From Ailurus styani (lineage: Eukaryota; Chordata; Mammalia; Carnivora; Ailuridae), in contig LNAC01000001.1 of the NCBI GenBank assembly GCA_002007465.1, positions 8,051,936 to 8,115,935 of the forward strand: 64,000 nt of DNA, written 5' to 3'. Positions 46,381 to 58,290 of the stretch are shown here, piece by piece. A program made the translations under genes and the position numbers. The notes beneath the pieces are model-generated. The model did not search any database. It had not been told where the DNA came from and saw only the letters and a list, made by a program, of their open reading frames with translations. Numbering within the stretch: position 1 is the stretch's first letter; each line of letters begins with the position of its first letter.

Positions 46381-46618
46381 CTCTTCTTATTGGCTGGTGT
46401 TTCAGAGCTGCACTGGATAAGAAGGGGCAGTAGACTAGAAAATGATTCTGCACCCCCCTTACCCCAAACCCATGCAAAGACTTGCAAGAATAACTGGAGA
46501 GAGGAAAATAATTTTCAAACATGCCCCCTTTTGCATCCTTATTGTCCAATGAGAATGTCACACTTTTTGAAATGCTGTAAGCAAGTGTGCAGTGCCCCAT
46601 TCTGCATAAAATAATGTT

Positions 46619-46620
<2 letters not shown>

Positions 46621-46665
<45 letters not shown>
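46621..46665. repeat. (TG)n microsatellite
   Basis: 22.5 perfect TG units, long enough to be polymorphic. Confidence 0.98.
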
Positions 46666-46666
<1 letters not shown>

Positions 46667-46875
46667 TATATAACCTGTCTCCGTTCTTCAAAAATTAAGT
46701 GCCCAAAAGCAAGCAGCTTCGAAAGTGAATTAATTCTCCACTAAAAAATGGAGCTGTAAAAATCTCGTGCTAGGAATCCTAGCCTCTGCTGGAGCAGGAA
46801 GATGCTTCAGGCCCCAAAGCCCAGTGAGGGAGAAATGTAACTTGCATTAACGTAAGGTAACCTGGTTTCTATCTT

Positions 46876-47080
46876 TTTTTTTTTAAGATTTTATTTATTT
46901 ATTTGGCAGAGAGAGAGAGAGATCACAAGTAGGCAGAGAGGCAGGCAGAGAGAGAGAAAGAGGAGGAAGCAGGCTCCCCGCCGAGCAGAGAGCCCATTTC
47001 GGGACTCGATCCCAGGACCCTGAGATCATGACCTGAGCCGAAGGCAGAGGCTTAACCCACTGAGCCACCCAGGAGCACCC
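46876..47080 (-). mobile_element. CAN-SINE (young, mustelid-type)
   Basis: Minus-strand SINE with tail at 46876-46904 and head at 47080. The 15-bp flanks cctggtttctatctt (46861-46875) and cctggtgtctatctt (47081-47095) differ at one base, so it is slightly older than the copy at 14127. Confidence 0.96.
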
Positions 47081-47095
47081 CCTGGTGTCTATCTT

Positions 47096-49450
47096 GAGCC
47101 CCCTTTCCCCAAAACTCATTTTTAGCTGACTCGGCACTGGTCAGCCCCAGCGTGGGGCTGTGCTGGGCTTACATGTGGCTCAGAATCTGTCACAGCCCTG
47201 TCATCTCCCCGCAAGGCCAGTGATGTCCTCATTCCCTGCTGGTCTTGCTCCCAACCCCTCCTGTTGGTCCATGGAGGTCCCTGCCCCCTCATGTCAGGAG
47301 TCTCTCCCCCTTCCCTTCCAGCTCTCCAGCCCACAGCTCCCCTCCAGCACCCTGTGCCTCTGGGTCCCCGCAAAGTCCCTGGGCCCAGACACCCCCTGCC
47401 TCGCCTTTTCTGTCCCTCGGCTCTAGCACCGGGATGGGGCAAGGGCTCTTCTGGGGCCTGACCCCGGGGGGATGGGAGGTGCTCTCGGGCTCCAAGTCTG
47501 GGCAGGAGACCCTTCCCTCCCCAAAAGGCCAAAGCCCTCTCCCTCCCATCTTCCCTCAATCCCCCCAAAAGGGATCCAGCCACAGAGTAGGGAAAACTGG
47601 CTTTGGTTGATCTGCGTCCTTTCAAAGATCTTCCTGCGCTCAGACCCTCGGACCGAGGCTGCTGGAAATCCCAAGCTAGCGATCCAACTTTGTGCCCTGC
47701 TGCTGTGTCTACTGGGGGCTGGGTGAGGGAAGCAGAAGATGCCAGGGAAAGAAGTGGGGCTTCTGTCACAAAATACAACCCCTCCAGGCGGCATGCTGAG
47801 CCGGGCACCTCGAATCCTCCTGGTCTGTCTCCACGGACCGCGCTCGACCTGTCTTGTCTCCAAGGAGCCAAAGCCAGGGCCTCCTGGAGAGCGGGCGAGA
47901 TTCCTTCCCTAGGCTGACTTTCTGTCCCCAAAGGCCATGGTCCCAGGGCCACCCAGTCCTCCCGAATGGTCTCCAAGAATGGAGTCATTTCTTCTCTGTG
48001 ATTTCCACTTGCACCCCCATCTGCCGCCTCCTCCAGGAAGTCCCCAGGTGAGGAAACTAGTGCCGGCCCCCTGCCACCGCTGTCACTGTCGGGGACTGGC
48101 TGCGGGCTTTTGAGTCATTCCGTGTCAGCCGTGGGCTGTGGCCCGGAACTACAGCGGGGACGGGCCCGTACCAAACACCTGCCACATCCCACACCACGGA
48201 AAGGCCCCTTGTTTCTTCTTTCTTTCTTATAACATCTAGAGAATAAAAGGAATTTTCTTCCCTATGCCCATCCTGCCCCCAAGGTGGGCCAGATTTATTT
48301 AGAGTTTAATCTTTCCTTACTCCTACAGGGTGGGCTGGGGTGTAGGGTTTAGGGTTTGAATCTCTGAAAAGAACAGAGCTTGTTAGGTTGTCCTCTGAGG
48401 CCACCTGAACCCAAACAGCCTTGTTTCTGCATAGCCCAAGGGAGCTTCTCTGGTCACCCCGAGGGCCAGGGTGGGAGAGACTCTGGGCCCCAGAGAAGGA
48501 TGAGGGAACAAGGGCAGGCCGGCCTTGACTGGGGCAGGACGCACTTTTGAGGGTTCAGTGAGAGGAGGATATTTGCCCCCCACTTTGCATGCAGTGCCCC
48601 GGGAAGGCTGACCTAGGAATAGGGCTCCCCTGCCGTGACCCCCCACGGAGTCCACTGGGAGAGATGAGCTGGGAAGAGGACCGTAGGCAGGGCCCCATGG
48701 AGGCCGGGTGCCCGTGGGCTTACCCTTGCTGCCAGGGTATGCTGGCCTCGGGGCGCAGAAGGAGCACAGCCACCCAGGAAACGTCCAATGGAACCCGGGC
48801 AAGGGGCTCCCTGGGTGGTGACCAGAAGGCCTCGCCTCCTCTTTCTTGGGCTTCTTGTGCCCTGGAATCTCAACAGAAACCCCAGAAAGAGAAGGTGCCC
48901 CAAGGTGACCAGTGGGGAATTCTTGCCAAGTGGACATGTTGGGACCAGGCAGGATTTGATATAGAAACATAAAGAAATGAAATAGTCCTTGCATCTCAAG
49001 TACTATGGAGTGATTTGTGTCTTACCAATGTTATTCGGTCTCTAGGATTTTCCTGTTTACAAGAAACCAAGAAAAAGACATCCAGGCTCGAGGAAGATGA
49101 GTAATATCCCGAGTTCACAGAGCCCGTGTGTATCAGAGGCCACCAGCAGACGCAGGGTCGTCTGACGGCACAGAACCCCCCACCCCAGCTTCCTCCCAAA
49201 GCCATCGGACACTAACTAGCCACAAGCCACTCGGCGGCAGGGGGCCGGCTGGCCAGGCTGTCGGCACCTAGGAAGGAGCTGGTTCTGGAAACGGGCTTCT
49301 CTCCCCAGCATCATCCTCCCAGGAGCAGGCTGATCCCAGGGAACCTTCCAGACCTGGAGGCAGAGGCCTCGGCTGCCACGGCAGAGCCACCACCTGTGAC
49401 ATGCGCACTGTGTGGGAAGCCAGGATCTGCCCCTCCCAAATCGAAAGTTC
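47096..49450. other. GC-rich unique sequence
   Basis: A minus-strand frame of 288 codons (47122-47988) is overlapped by plus-strand frames of 104-121 codons and a minus-strand frame of 146 codons; it is Gly/Arg/Pro-rich with no domain. Frames at 48383-48994 (minus, 203) and 48589-48972 (plus, 127) are likewise antisense. No named repeat is recognised. Confidence 0.4.
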
Positions 49451-49454
49451 CTCT

Positions 49455-50221
49455 GGTAAGCTCAATGAGCCCCCCTCCAAGGACATCTACACCCTAATCC
49501 CCAGAACCCATGAATACTGTCTTATGTGGCCAGAGAGAAGGAAGAAAAAAAAAAAAAAGGATCTCTAGAGATGTGATTAATGATCTGGAGATGGGGAGGG
49601 GGACCTGGGTGGCTCAGTCGCTTAAGCATCTGACTCTTGATTTTGGTTCAGGTCATGATCTCAGGGTCGTGGGATTAAGCCCGGCATCGGGCTTCATGCT
49701 CAAGTGTGGAGTCTGCTTGGGATTCTCTCTGCCGCTCTGCCCCTGCCCCTACTCACCCCTACTCACATTTTCTCTCTCTCTCTCTCTCTCTGTCTCCAAA
49801 TAAATAAATAAAATCTTTTTTAAAACAATTGAGGATCTGGAGGGGGGGAGATCATTCTAGACTCTTCCATGGTCCCCAAATGCAATCTCACACATGCTTA
49901 GATGAAGGAGATGCAGGAAGACTCTACACAGAGGCTCAGAGAGAAGGCAGTGTGACCATGGGCAGAGACAGGGGCAGAGACAGAGGTGATGCGGCCACAA
50001 GCCAAGGGACACTGGTGGCCAGCACAAGCTGGAAGGAGGGGCACAGAATGGCTCCTCGCCGGGAGCCTCTGGAGGGAGCCCAGCCCTGTCCACACCTCAA
50101 TCAAGGCCCATGAGACGCGTTTCGGCATTCTGATATCCAGGACTGTGCTAGAATAAATTTCTCTTGTTTTAAGTCACCAAGTTTGTGGCCATTTGTGACA
50201 GCCACCCAGGGACGCTGATAC
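49455..50221 (+). mobile_element. MLT1C-like LTR split by a SINE
   Basis: Left part (49455-49596): 'ctacaccctaatccccagaa', 'tgaatactgtcttatgtggc', 'gatgtgattaatgatctgg'. Right part (49834-50221): 'gagggggggagatcattcta', 'gatgcggccacaagccaagg', 'tctcttgttttaagtcacca', 'acgctgatacag'. Together this is the MLT1C order, with a plus-strand SINE inserted. Confidence 0.82.
49597..49830 (+). mobile_element. CAN-SINE inside MLT1C-like LTR
   Basis: Head 'gggacctgggtggctcag', older-type 'catctgactcttgattttgg', a (TC)n middle and (AAAT)n tail. Short flanking match gatctggag at 49582-49590 and 49834-49842. Confidence 0.93.
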
Positions 50222-50699
50222 AGCATGACACGCAAAAACGAAAAAACATTCTCTAGTGAAGGGGAAGTCCTGCGGTGATTACACAGGAAACTCAAGCCAG
50301 TCACCCCATGCCACACAAGGACTGCACTGGGAAACTGAAAATTCCTGGCCACGGGGTTTCCAGTCATTGGATAACGGCCTGAACTTCCATTTCATCTTCC
50401 TCAACATCCCCATGGAAACCAGGCTGATGCGCATCCTCACTCGCCACACATGAAGGTACAAAATAGCACACCTGCTGGGTGGGGGGGGGTGATGCCTGAC
50501 ACTCGTAACACGTGCCCTGATGATATGACTCAACAAGATACAGGATACGCACCTGGCAAAGCCATTCTAGCATTTCCATACTATGGAGCACTCCAGGGAG
50601 CACTCCACGACCATCAGCAGGAATGAGGGAGGACTCTACAGAAAACATGGAGCAATTTCCATACGTTGGTATCAGTATGTTCATCATTGACCGGTAAGG
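50222..50699. other. unique sequence
   Basis: Nothing recognised except a possible L1M-type piece near 50580-50700 ('catttccatactatggagca', 'acgttggtatcagtatg'). A G-run is at 50479-50488. Confidence 0.35.
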
Positions 50700-51165
50700 A
50701 TCCAGAGTGCATTAAGGGCCCTGATTCTTTGCTCCTCCCTGAGTCCATACCCTTTGCCATGTGACTTTGCAATTCTTCCCAATAAAGAGGTAGAGGACAC
50801 CTCCCTGGCCCTGACTTGGGTTTGGCCCAGTGCCTCCCTTCGGCCAATCTAGTGTTAGCAGCCATGATGTGGCCAAGGGGTTGGCAAGTGCTTGTGTTTG
50901 GGCTTGCCCTTTGGTGTCTCTGCCGCCACCACGAGAAGGACCAGGGTAGCCCACTGGCTCCCGGAGAAGGAGAGGCCTGTGAAACAGAGCTGAACCACCC
51001 CCAGAGCCCAGCCTAGACCGTGCGATCCCCAGCAGTCCCCAGACGCATGCACTAGGCTGGCCACCACCAGCTGACCGCCAGCCAATCCAGAGAAGGAGAT
51101 AATGAGAATAAAGGGCGCTCTTCTTGAGCCACCGAGTGGTGTGGGGGGGGGGGAGGCGGTTAAGC
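50700..51165 (+). mobile_element. old LTR remnant (MaLR/ERVL-like)
   Basis: Contains 'tgccatgtgactttgcaatt', 'ttcccaataaagaggtagag', 'ctgacttgggtttggccc', 'cagacgcatgcactaggc' and 'gagataatgagaataaaggg', then 'gagccaccgagtggtgtg', the layout of an old LTR with its poly(A)-signal part. Same type as at 1595-2125. A G-run at 51142-51151 interrupts its end. Confidence 0.5.
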
Positions 51166-52410
51166 AGCATTTTTAAGATCAAAGCTGACGAATACCATCA
51201 GAGGGTTGGTGGGTGCGGCAGCAGGAATAAAGGGAAGGCCAGGCACGCCCTTGGCCACAAACACGCCCAAACGACCGTCATCCACCGCTAACAGGTCACA
51301 GAATGACAGCAGCTGACAGCTAGGGCCAAGGCAGAACCCAGGGGACACTGTGAGCTCCGTAGCTTGGATTTGCAAGATAAAACTCAAATTTGCAAGGATT
51401 ACACACACTCCTGAGTTTTTTTAAAGGAAATAAAACAATAAATCATCACATTTTAGCATCAAACATATCCTTATAGATTATTTAGTCTAATTCCTCATGT
51501 TGAAGAGAAAGAGACTGAGGCCCAGAGAAACACAAACAAGACAGCGAGGGTGTGGTGGACCGGGGCCGAATGTGGGTCTCCTCGCCGTCTCTTCCCACCC
51601 CACCGGGCTGCCCCCGAAGGCCACAGACCCTCTTGACCATAAAGGGGAGACTCTTCGGCAAGACAGCCCGAGACTGAGCCCCGAGGCTCCAAGCCCCCTG
51701 CCCGTTTCATCTGTAAGTGGGCCAGGCTCCCCGCGTCCACACGTCCCCATCCGCCAGCAGCATGGAGCCGCGGCCAGGCGGGGGCACCTCTTCTGAGAGC
51801 GCGCCGTGCTCTCAAGACGCTCAGGCCACGGCTGACCCCAGCAGGTGTCATCAGGAGGCGGTGGCCGACTGACTGGGTTCTCTGTGTCCTCTAGTTGTGT
51901 CCTTTTGTACTTATTAAAACCTCCGGTTTCACCTGAGAGTCAAGATGCGGATATACCACGAGATGAAATAACACGGAGAGGAGAAAGTGAACTCAGAAGC
52001 ACTTCGGTCGGCGCTTCCTCTGGCTGATGCGAGCGGACAGATGCGAGAGGGACTGTCGGGAGGTGGAACAGAGGCGCGGGGAGAAGCGGGCCACACCGAG
52101 CATTAGGAGGGACAAGGACTAGCTTCCAGCACCAGCTCTGTCATCACCCGGGGACCCCAGGCAGGCTCTGAGACGGGCCCGGCTGCCTTCCCTCGACCTC
52201 TCGCAAGACAGCGGGGCGGCAATACTGGGGATGCTTGGCTTGGCCGCTGTCTAAAGGGAGACGTGACAACCCGCCCTCCATCCCAGGGGAGCTCGGCCCC
52301 TCCGTGCTCCGCCGACACGGGATTTCCGGCGACATTCGGCCCGCCCTTCCTCTGCAGGTGGTTCGGTCCCCATCTCTCCTTCATTCATTCATTCAACCAA
52401 GCACTGCCCT
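51166..52410. other. unique sequence
   Basis: GC-rich from 51540. A weak MIR/L3-like segment ('gactgaggcccagagaaac') lies at 51480-51540. No exon recognised. Confidence 0.35.
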
Positions 52411-52419
52411 TGACCTCTC

Positions 52420-52870
52420 CCTCCGCTTCCCTCCCCCACCACGCCGGTTCCAGCCGTCCATCCTCAGCCACCCGCTGCGCTCCCCGCTCACGGGCCTGCT
52501 CTCCAGGACACCCCCAGACCGCGGCAGACAGGCCTCCCTAAAGTGCCCCGCTCTTAGGTCACGGAACCTGCCTTCGGTGCACCCAGCCAGACTCTGCGAT
52601 CTGGCCACTGGCCCCCCACCAACCTCCCCCTTGCTCTTCTCCCGTCTCTCCTTGTCCTGCCCACCTGCCTACCCCCCTCTTTCTCCCCCTCCACCCCGCC
52701 TGCACACTCGGGTCAATCACCACCTGCTCCAGGCCTCGGGGTTCCGGGCTGGCGGCTTCAGCACCTCCATCTCTGCCTCCGTCATCCCGTGGTTTCTCCA
52801 TCACCTGTCGGCGTCCCCGTGCCTCTCTCCGTCCTTACCAAGACATCCTTACCGGTCAGACTGGATTAAG
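52420..52870 (+). mobile_element. possible L2 remnant
   Basis: CT-rich sequence with 'tccagccgtccatcctcagc', 'gcgatctggccactggccc' and 'ccgtctctccttgtcctgcc' resembles the coding-like part of L2. Low certainty; the 222-codon frame across it has no other support. Confidence 0.35.
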
Positions 52871-52894
52871 GGTCCACCCTGCTCTGGTACGAGC

Positions 52895-53015
52895 ACTTGT
52901 TAACTTGATTACAACGACCAAGACCCTATTTCCAAGTAAGATCACATCCGCAGGTACTGGGGGTCAGGGCTTCTCAAATGTCGGGGGGATGGGGGAGACC
53001 TGATTTAACCCACGG
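52895..53015 (-). mobile_element. MLT1C-type LTR, 5' end only
   Basis: 'gttaacttgattacaacgac', 'caagaccctatttccaagta', 'agatcacatccgcaggtact' and 'gacctgatttaaccca' form the reverse complement of the first 110 bases of MLT1C. Confidence 0.75.
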
Positions 53016-53029
53016 CGGCCAGCATCTTC

Positions 53030-53355
53030 ATGAGCGCACCTTCCCATGCTCTTCCCTTCGCTGGCATGCTCTTCCTTCCCACCTTCACTCTAACCTTCTG
53101 CCCCACCTGCAGACTCAGGTCCAACCTGCTCCAGGAAGCTCCCCCCACCCCGATCTATCGGGTCAGTTACTGTTATACATGTGGCACTTCTCTGTGGGAC
53201 CCAACCTCCTTGTGTGTATGTACTCGGGGACTCTTTGATTGATGCCTGCTTCCCCCATTAGACTGCACGCCCTGTGAGGACAGGGTCAAGCTGCTTTGCT
53301 CGTCTCCCCAGCCCCAGGTCTTAGAACAAAGCAAGCGCTCAGCACCCTCAGCATA
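53030..53355 (+). mobile_element. L2 LINE 3' part
   Basis: L2 order: 'ctccaggaagctcccccca', 'gattgatgcctgcttccccc', 'attagactgcacgccctgtg', 'aggacagggtcaagctgc', 'aaagcaagcgctcagc'. Diverged. Confidence 0.65.
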
Positions 53356-54195
53356 GTGAGGTAACAAAGGAACAAAGCGCAATCGAGAAGACGGTGCACC
53401 AGGCTGCAGACGTACAAGATACCAACATCGGGGAGCCAGGGTCTCCTGGTCTCTGGGCTCAGTAGGGAAGGCGGCGGGGCAGAATAACTGAACTGGAAGG
53501 TGGCCTGCACCAGCATCCGGGGACGACCCGAGCCAGCGGGACTGGCAGGAGGGAGAGAGACTAACTGCGGGGAGTCAGTGGGGCATCAGCTTGGAGGGAA
53601 GGAATGGAGAGAAGGGGGCTCCAGGCAGAGGGACCAGCCCCTGCAGAGGCTCCGAGGTGAGAAAGGCTCTGCACCTGGGGAGAACCTCGAGATCCAGTCC
53701 TTGCCCAAAGGGACCAACTTTAGGGCCAAACTAGGGGCAACCATCTCCGAGAAGGAAATACTGCACAGATACAGACATTTCTCTACAACCCATCACCTCC
53801 ACACTGATGAAAGGAACTCGGGAACTCAGTTGCCTTTGCTATAGCAAACAGAGGGATCTTGGCTAGTTTTGCATCTCCCTTGAGGCAGCCTGGCATAACC
53901 ACAAAGCCACGGCCCCCATCAACGACCACCATGGACACGCAGCCCCAAAGCCTGGGGCTTTGTAAACAGGTCACTGGAGAAGTGCGGCCCATACCCCTTA
54001 GCCAGCTGGGAAGCAGAGGATGGCAGCAGGCAAGTCCCCTTCCCCTGCCGGCCTGGCTCCTGGCTCCTCCAGGGGCCGGGACTGACCTGGCAAGGCCTGG
54101 CCCCTAGACATCCCAAGGAGCACACGAACCGTCTCTCCTTCCCTTCCCAAAGTCCCGAGAAGTCCCAGCCTGGCTTCCACAAACACGCTCCAGCG
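53356..54195. other. unique sequence
   Basis: Nothing recognised. Confidence 0.4.
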
Positions 54196-54199
54196 ACGC

Positions 54200-54730
54200 T
54201 CTGGTGCGATTCAGTTTTTGTTACTTCCTGAGCGTGACTAATCCAATTTGTCCCTTCCCCGCCACGTACGCGGAGTCCTTCCCACTCTCCTCTAGACGGC
54301 AAGAGTGGCCTATTGTGCAGCAAGAAATCCATGCTGATCAATTCGGGGCAGGCTGCATAAGGAAGGCAAATTACACGAATATGAGTTGGGATAACTATGA
54401 TTAATCCCGCGGCCGGCAGAGCCCTGGCTCCCGTCATGCCCTTGGGCCGCTCGGAGGTGACAGGGCTAAGGACAGCACTTCTGACGGCTGCAGCATCCAG
54501 CCATTCATTACTGTGATGTCCCCATCACTGAGCCTACTGATGAGATTATTGATCCCAGGAAATAATTATATGAAACGCATTGTGGTAAGCGCAGGCCATT
54601 GTCTTTGGAAGTATTTATTGGCAAGGGATGTAAGCTTTTCGTCATTTTACTAGAACCTCGCCTTTACGAATTAATTGATGGCACCTTTTCAAACTAACAA
54701 TTGGTGCTTTCGCTGGGAGAAGAGCAGAGG
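54200..54730. promoter_or_regulatory. candidate conserved noncoding element
   Basis: Repeat-free block unlike its GC-rich neighbours. It contains a bicoid-type TAATCC at 54402-54407, a SOX-type CCATTGT at 54597-54603, a combined TTAATTGATGG at 54671-54681, and 'aaataattatatg'. The mixture of these motifs in 500 bases without any mobile element fits a developmental enhancer; unproven. Confidence 0.45.
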
Positions 54731-55985
54731 AGAGGGGAGGAAGAAAACGGAAAGAAGGAGCAAAACCCAATGTGCCGGAAAGGCCTAGAAAAATGGGAAG
54801 TCTACCACCCAGTAGATGGTGCTGTAATCAAATTCTAAAACCTGTTACACCCGCTGTTTAGAAAAGTGTTAGAGCAAGTGAGGGGAATGGAAATCCTGTT
54901 GGAATTCGAGACGCATGGCTCAATGGATTCAGCCATTTCCCCCATTTCAGATAACGACCTGATGGGGGGAGATGGTGGTGATGACAACGATGGTGATGAT
55001 GATGGTGGTGATGAAGGTGACAGAAGTAAGCCTTCCTTCCAGAAATCACAGACTGGGCGGGTTCCTGCCTCTAAAGGAGTCAAAGCAAGGAGACGGCGGG
55101 TGATAAGGGCCCCGTACTTGCCCCCCACGCACACTGGTCCTGGGGAGATCCCAGGAAAATCAGCCGAGGGTGCAGGGGCCCTTTCCACACTGAATTGGGA
55201 AGTGACACCTACAGATATCTTTCATTTTACCCCAGGGGGGACAAATGTCATTCACAGACATTTTCCCCACTTCGGGAAATTTCTCTACAAAAAGTTGTCC
55301 TTGGACTTTAGGAAGGGATGGCGAGTAGAGTGCGGCGGGGCCCTGAGCGTGCAGAGGAACAGCCCCCTGTAAGAAACGTCTGCCGGCCTGCTGGCTGGCC
55401 CCAGAGCCTGTCCTGCTCTTGAAGCCAGCGCCTCCGAGTCCCCCGCAGAGGTGAGGCATGATCGTGGACACATCTGATTCGAGCTGTCTGTTTCGGGGCT
55501 GCTGGTGGAGGGAGGGGTGCAGATGCCCCGTAGCTGGGAGGTCTGCCTGCGGCTGTGCACGCACGCACTGGCTAGCTGCCCGGGGCCCTGGGTGCAGGGC
55601 TCCCTGGACCTCCTGAACTGCTCCCTCCCCAGGGCTTGCCCTTCAGGGACACTGGGAGTGCCCCCCTCCCCGCCCCCCAACCTCCCCATCACCGCTCCAG
55701 GGTGATGATCATGCTGGCTAGCTGACAAATCCCCCATACTTCCAAGAAAGGGTCTGCATCTTGCAAGGCATTCCCAAGATACCTGGTGGAATTGCTGGGA
55801 TAAAGGTCAAGGCCAGCATCTACAACACTGAGTGGTGGCCTGATGACTAGGGACAGCCATAGGCTGCACAAAGACAGGGGTTTGAGGCTTCACTGGAAGG
55901 GGAGGCTGCGGTGGGGAGAATGCTGGAACCATGTGCGTTTCCATGGAAGGCAGCTGCTTAGTTGACCCTGGTCCCATTGTGCAGA
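54731..55985. other. unique sequence
   Basis: Includes the GAT repeat listed separately. A 168-codon plus-strand frame (54866-55372) owes its acidic stretch to that repeat and has no recognised domain. Confidence 0.4.
54970..55022. repeat. imperfect (GAT/GGT)n trinucleotide repeat
   Basis: Units of GATGGT and GAT; read in one plus-strand frame they give an Asp/Gly-rich stretch. Confidence 0.9.
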
Positions 55986-55989
55986 CAGC

Positions 55990-56160
55990 ATTGGGGCAAG
56001 GAGGTCTTGGGGGGGGGGTTGTGGATGAGGTAAGACTTGAGCTGAGCTTGAAGGACCCAATGGGTAAGGAAGGGGAGATCAGGAGGGGGTTCAGGGAGGG
56101 ACGGGGAAGAGCAGTCAGGAGGTGGGAGGCACAGGGACTGTGGAGTATGGGGTCCTATTC
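55990..56160 (-). mobile_element. possible L2 fragment
   Basis: 'gacttgagctgagcttgaag' and 'gacccaatgggtaaggaag' match the L2 segment that reads 'gagctgagacctgaagg' in minus orientation. A G-run precedes it at 56007-56016. Confidence 0.45.
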
Positions 56161-57005
56161 AAAGGCATAGGGAAGAGATCAAAGCAGAGAGCCCACTGGA
56201 CAGGGGCCTAGGCAGGAAGGCCCGCCTCCCCAGCCCTAAATTCCTCACCAGGAACACACCGGCAGGTCCCCATGGGCTTGGCGCCATGTGCGTCCCACGG
56301 GCCACCATACCGCTGGTCACACGCTTGTTAAAAAACTCACGTGGAATGCCAAAGGGCAAGCACTGGGACTTTAGGCAGCGTGCCTGCCAGCCCTTGCTGC
56401 TGTCAGATGGTGTCCCCTGTCCGGGGAGCTGTGCAAATCCACTGGGGAAACACTTTCACTCTTGCCTTCTCCGTTGGGTACTTTCTACATGTGTGACTCT
56501 GCCAACCACCCTCCCCGGCTCAGCATGACACGGCGGCGTTCGGCAGTCAACCAACAGGCTCATGGCCCCCCAACTTCACCACCATCTCCTAGGGCTGTGG
56601 ACCACCGTGATACCGCCCAAGAGTTCATCACCAATGGGACCAAAATAAATGAACTTTTCTTTTTACTGAAGAAATGAATCAGAGGTTCAAAACCAGAGGA
56701 ACGACTCTATGAGTCAGTCTCAGGATGACAGTGACATGGAAACATCCAAACAGTGACGTCAGCCAAATGGAATCCATTCTTTGCTAAGCTCATGTGGCCA
56801 GCAGCCTGAGACGAAGCACCCCCATCTCTATTTCTGTGCCAGCCTCAGGACACACGGTCTCCAAGAACCTTCGGTCAAGGTGGTCCGGTCACGAGAGTCA
56901 TGACATACCCATATCAGTTGGCATCTCCTTGCCAGCATTGGCCATGGAGAAGTTAGGGGAGGGCTGGGCCCTTCGGATACCTGTGGGCTAGAGTGAGCAA
57001 CCAGA
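56161..57005. other. unique sequence
   Basis: No repeat or gene recognised. Confidence 0.4.
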
Positions 57006-57007
57006 TG

Positions 57008-57440
57008 AGAAATGAGTAATTTTATGTGTCTACTTGACTGGGCCACAGGGTGCCCAGGTTAAACATTATTTCTGGGGCATCTGTGAGGCTGCTTCCCGAC
57101 GAAATGAGCATTTCAATCAGTGGACTGAGTAGATGGCTCTTCTCAGTGTAGCTGGGAGCAGAACAAAAGGCAGCAGACCAGAGAACGTGGTCCCCTCCTG
57201 TCTGCTGATTTGGGACACAGGTCTTCTCCTGCCCTTGGAATGAGATGTACACTATCAGCCCCCGCCCCCCGGTCCTCAGGCCTTAGAGTCCAACGGGATG
57301 CCACACCGGCTCTCCTGTGTCTCCGACTACAGATGGCAGATCGCGGGACTTCTCAGCCTCTGTAATCACACGAGCCAATTCCTCATATTAAGCTCCTTTT
57401 ATACATGTACACTGGTTGTTTCTCTGGACAACCCTGACAG
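57008..57440 (+). mobile_element. MLT1-type LTR (ERVL-MaLR)
   Basis: Nearly complete: 'gtctacttgactgggccac', 'catttcaatcagtggactga', 'gatttgggacacaggtctt'-type middle, 'gcctctgtaatcacacgagc', 'caattcctcatattaagctc' and the end 'tttctctggacaaccctgac'. A solo LTR of a different MLT1 subfamily from those at 28673 and 49455. Confidence 0.82.
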
Positions 57441-57865
57441 GCCACAGAACAAACACCTCCATGATACAACCACCAGTTTATGGTACGGAATCAAACCCAG
57501 ATAGACCCCGCAGATAGTTTTATCTGAATCCTACAACTGTCCTTTAACTGCTTCTCAGCAAATTCAGCAAAGCCCTGGGAAATTCTCCGGAACCGCTCCT
57601 GCATCTAGGAGACCCAGCGCTCTTGGAGGTCTAGAGCTGAAAAGATGCCCAGACCACTGCAGGAGTCAGGGATCTGCTGGGTCCCCTCTTCAGAGAGGTG
57701 TCACTACGCGGTCTCCTCTCTGCTTTGCCCCCCGGAGGCGGGTGGGCCCCACCGACCTGCAGATGAAAGGGCTGGAGGGCCGGGGCCAGCGAAGGTGGGC
57801 CTGAGGGAGAGGCTCAGCCCCCTTTCCTTTTTGCTTTCCGACACCCAACACGGGGGGAAGGAGTT
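57441..57865. other. unique sequence
   Basis: Nothing recognised. Confidence 0.4.
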
Positions 57866-57869
57866 CATT

Positions 57870-58290
57870 TCCATCAAGTATATATGTAGACTATCGCCTA
57901 AACGTTTGGGCATTTATGGATTCAGAGAAAACTGCTGTGAAGTCAGAAAACTTTTTCATAAATCACATTCCCTGTGTAACACTTCTCATGTTCCCGACTA
58001 TTGACCCACAGATCTCTTTCCTTGAGCTACAGAATTTCATTTAATCCACAGTGGGTTCCTGCTAATGAAGGATTTCACAGGCTGATACTTTCAACAGTGT
58101 AAAAGTCAGTTCTAAATGCACATTTGCATGGTGAGGGGGAAGTTGCCAGAAATCATCATCACACCTGATGACTATATTTTTAAGACTCATCTTTTATGAA
58201 TCTACCGCTGAGATAGTATGTCCAGACAACTCACTCAGAATGACTATCCTGCGTTTTGTTTTCATTTACATTTTTCTGGAGGCATTGCGA
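57870..58290. promoter_or_regulatory. candidate conserved noncoding element
   Basis: AT-rich, repeat-free, with 'gggcatttatggattcag', 'ttcataaatcacattcc', 'tttcatttaatccacag', 'gctaatgaaggatttcac' and 'gcacatttgcatggtg'. The last contains ATTTGCAT, the reverse complement of the POU octamer ATGCAAAT. Function inferred from composition. Confidence 0.4.

Noticed and set aside
47122..47988. 288-codon minus-strand frame
   Set aside because: Gly/Arg/Pro-rich, overlapped by several other long frames on both strands in GC-rich DNA, with no domain or splice structure.
52235..52903. 222-codon Pro/Ser-rich plus-strand frame
   Set aside because: Lies over a probable L2 relic and CT-rich DNA; composition explains the open frame.
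54866..55372. 168-codon frame with an acidic Asp/Gly stretch
   Set aside because: The acidic part is the GAT trinucleotide repeat; the rest has no family resemblance.
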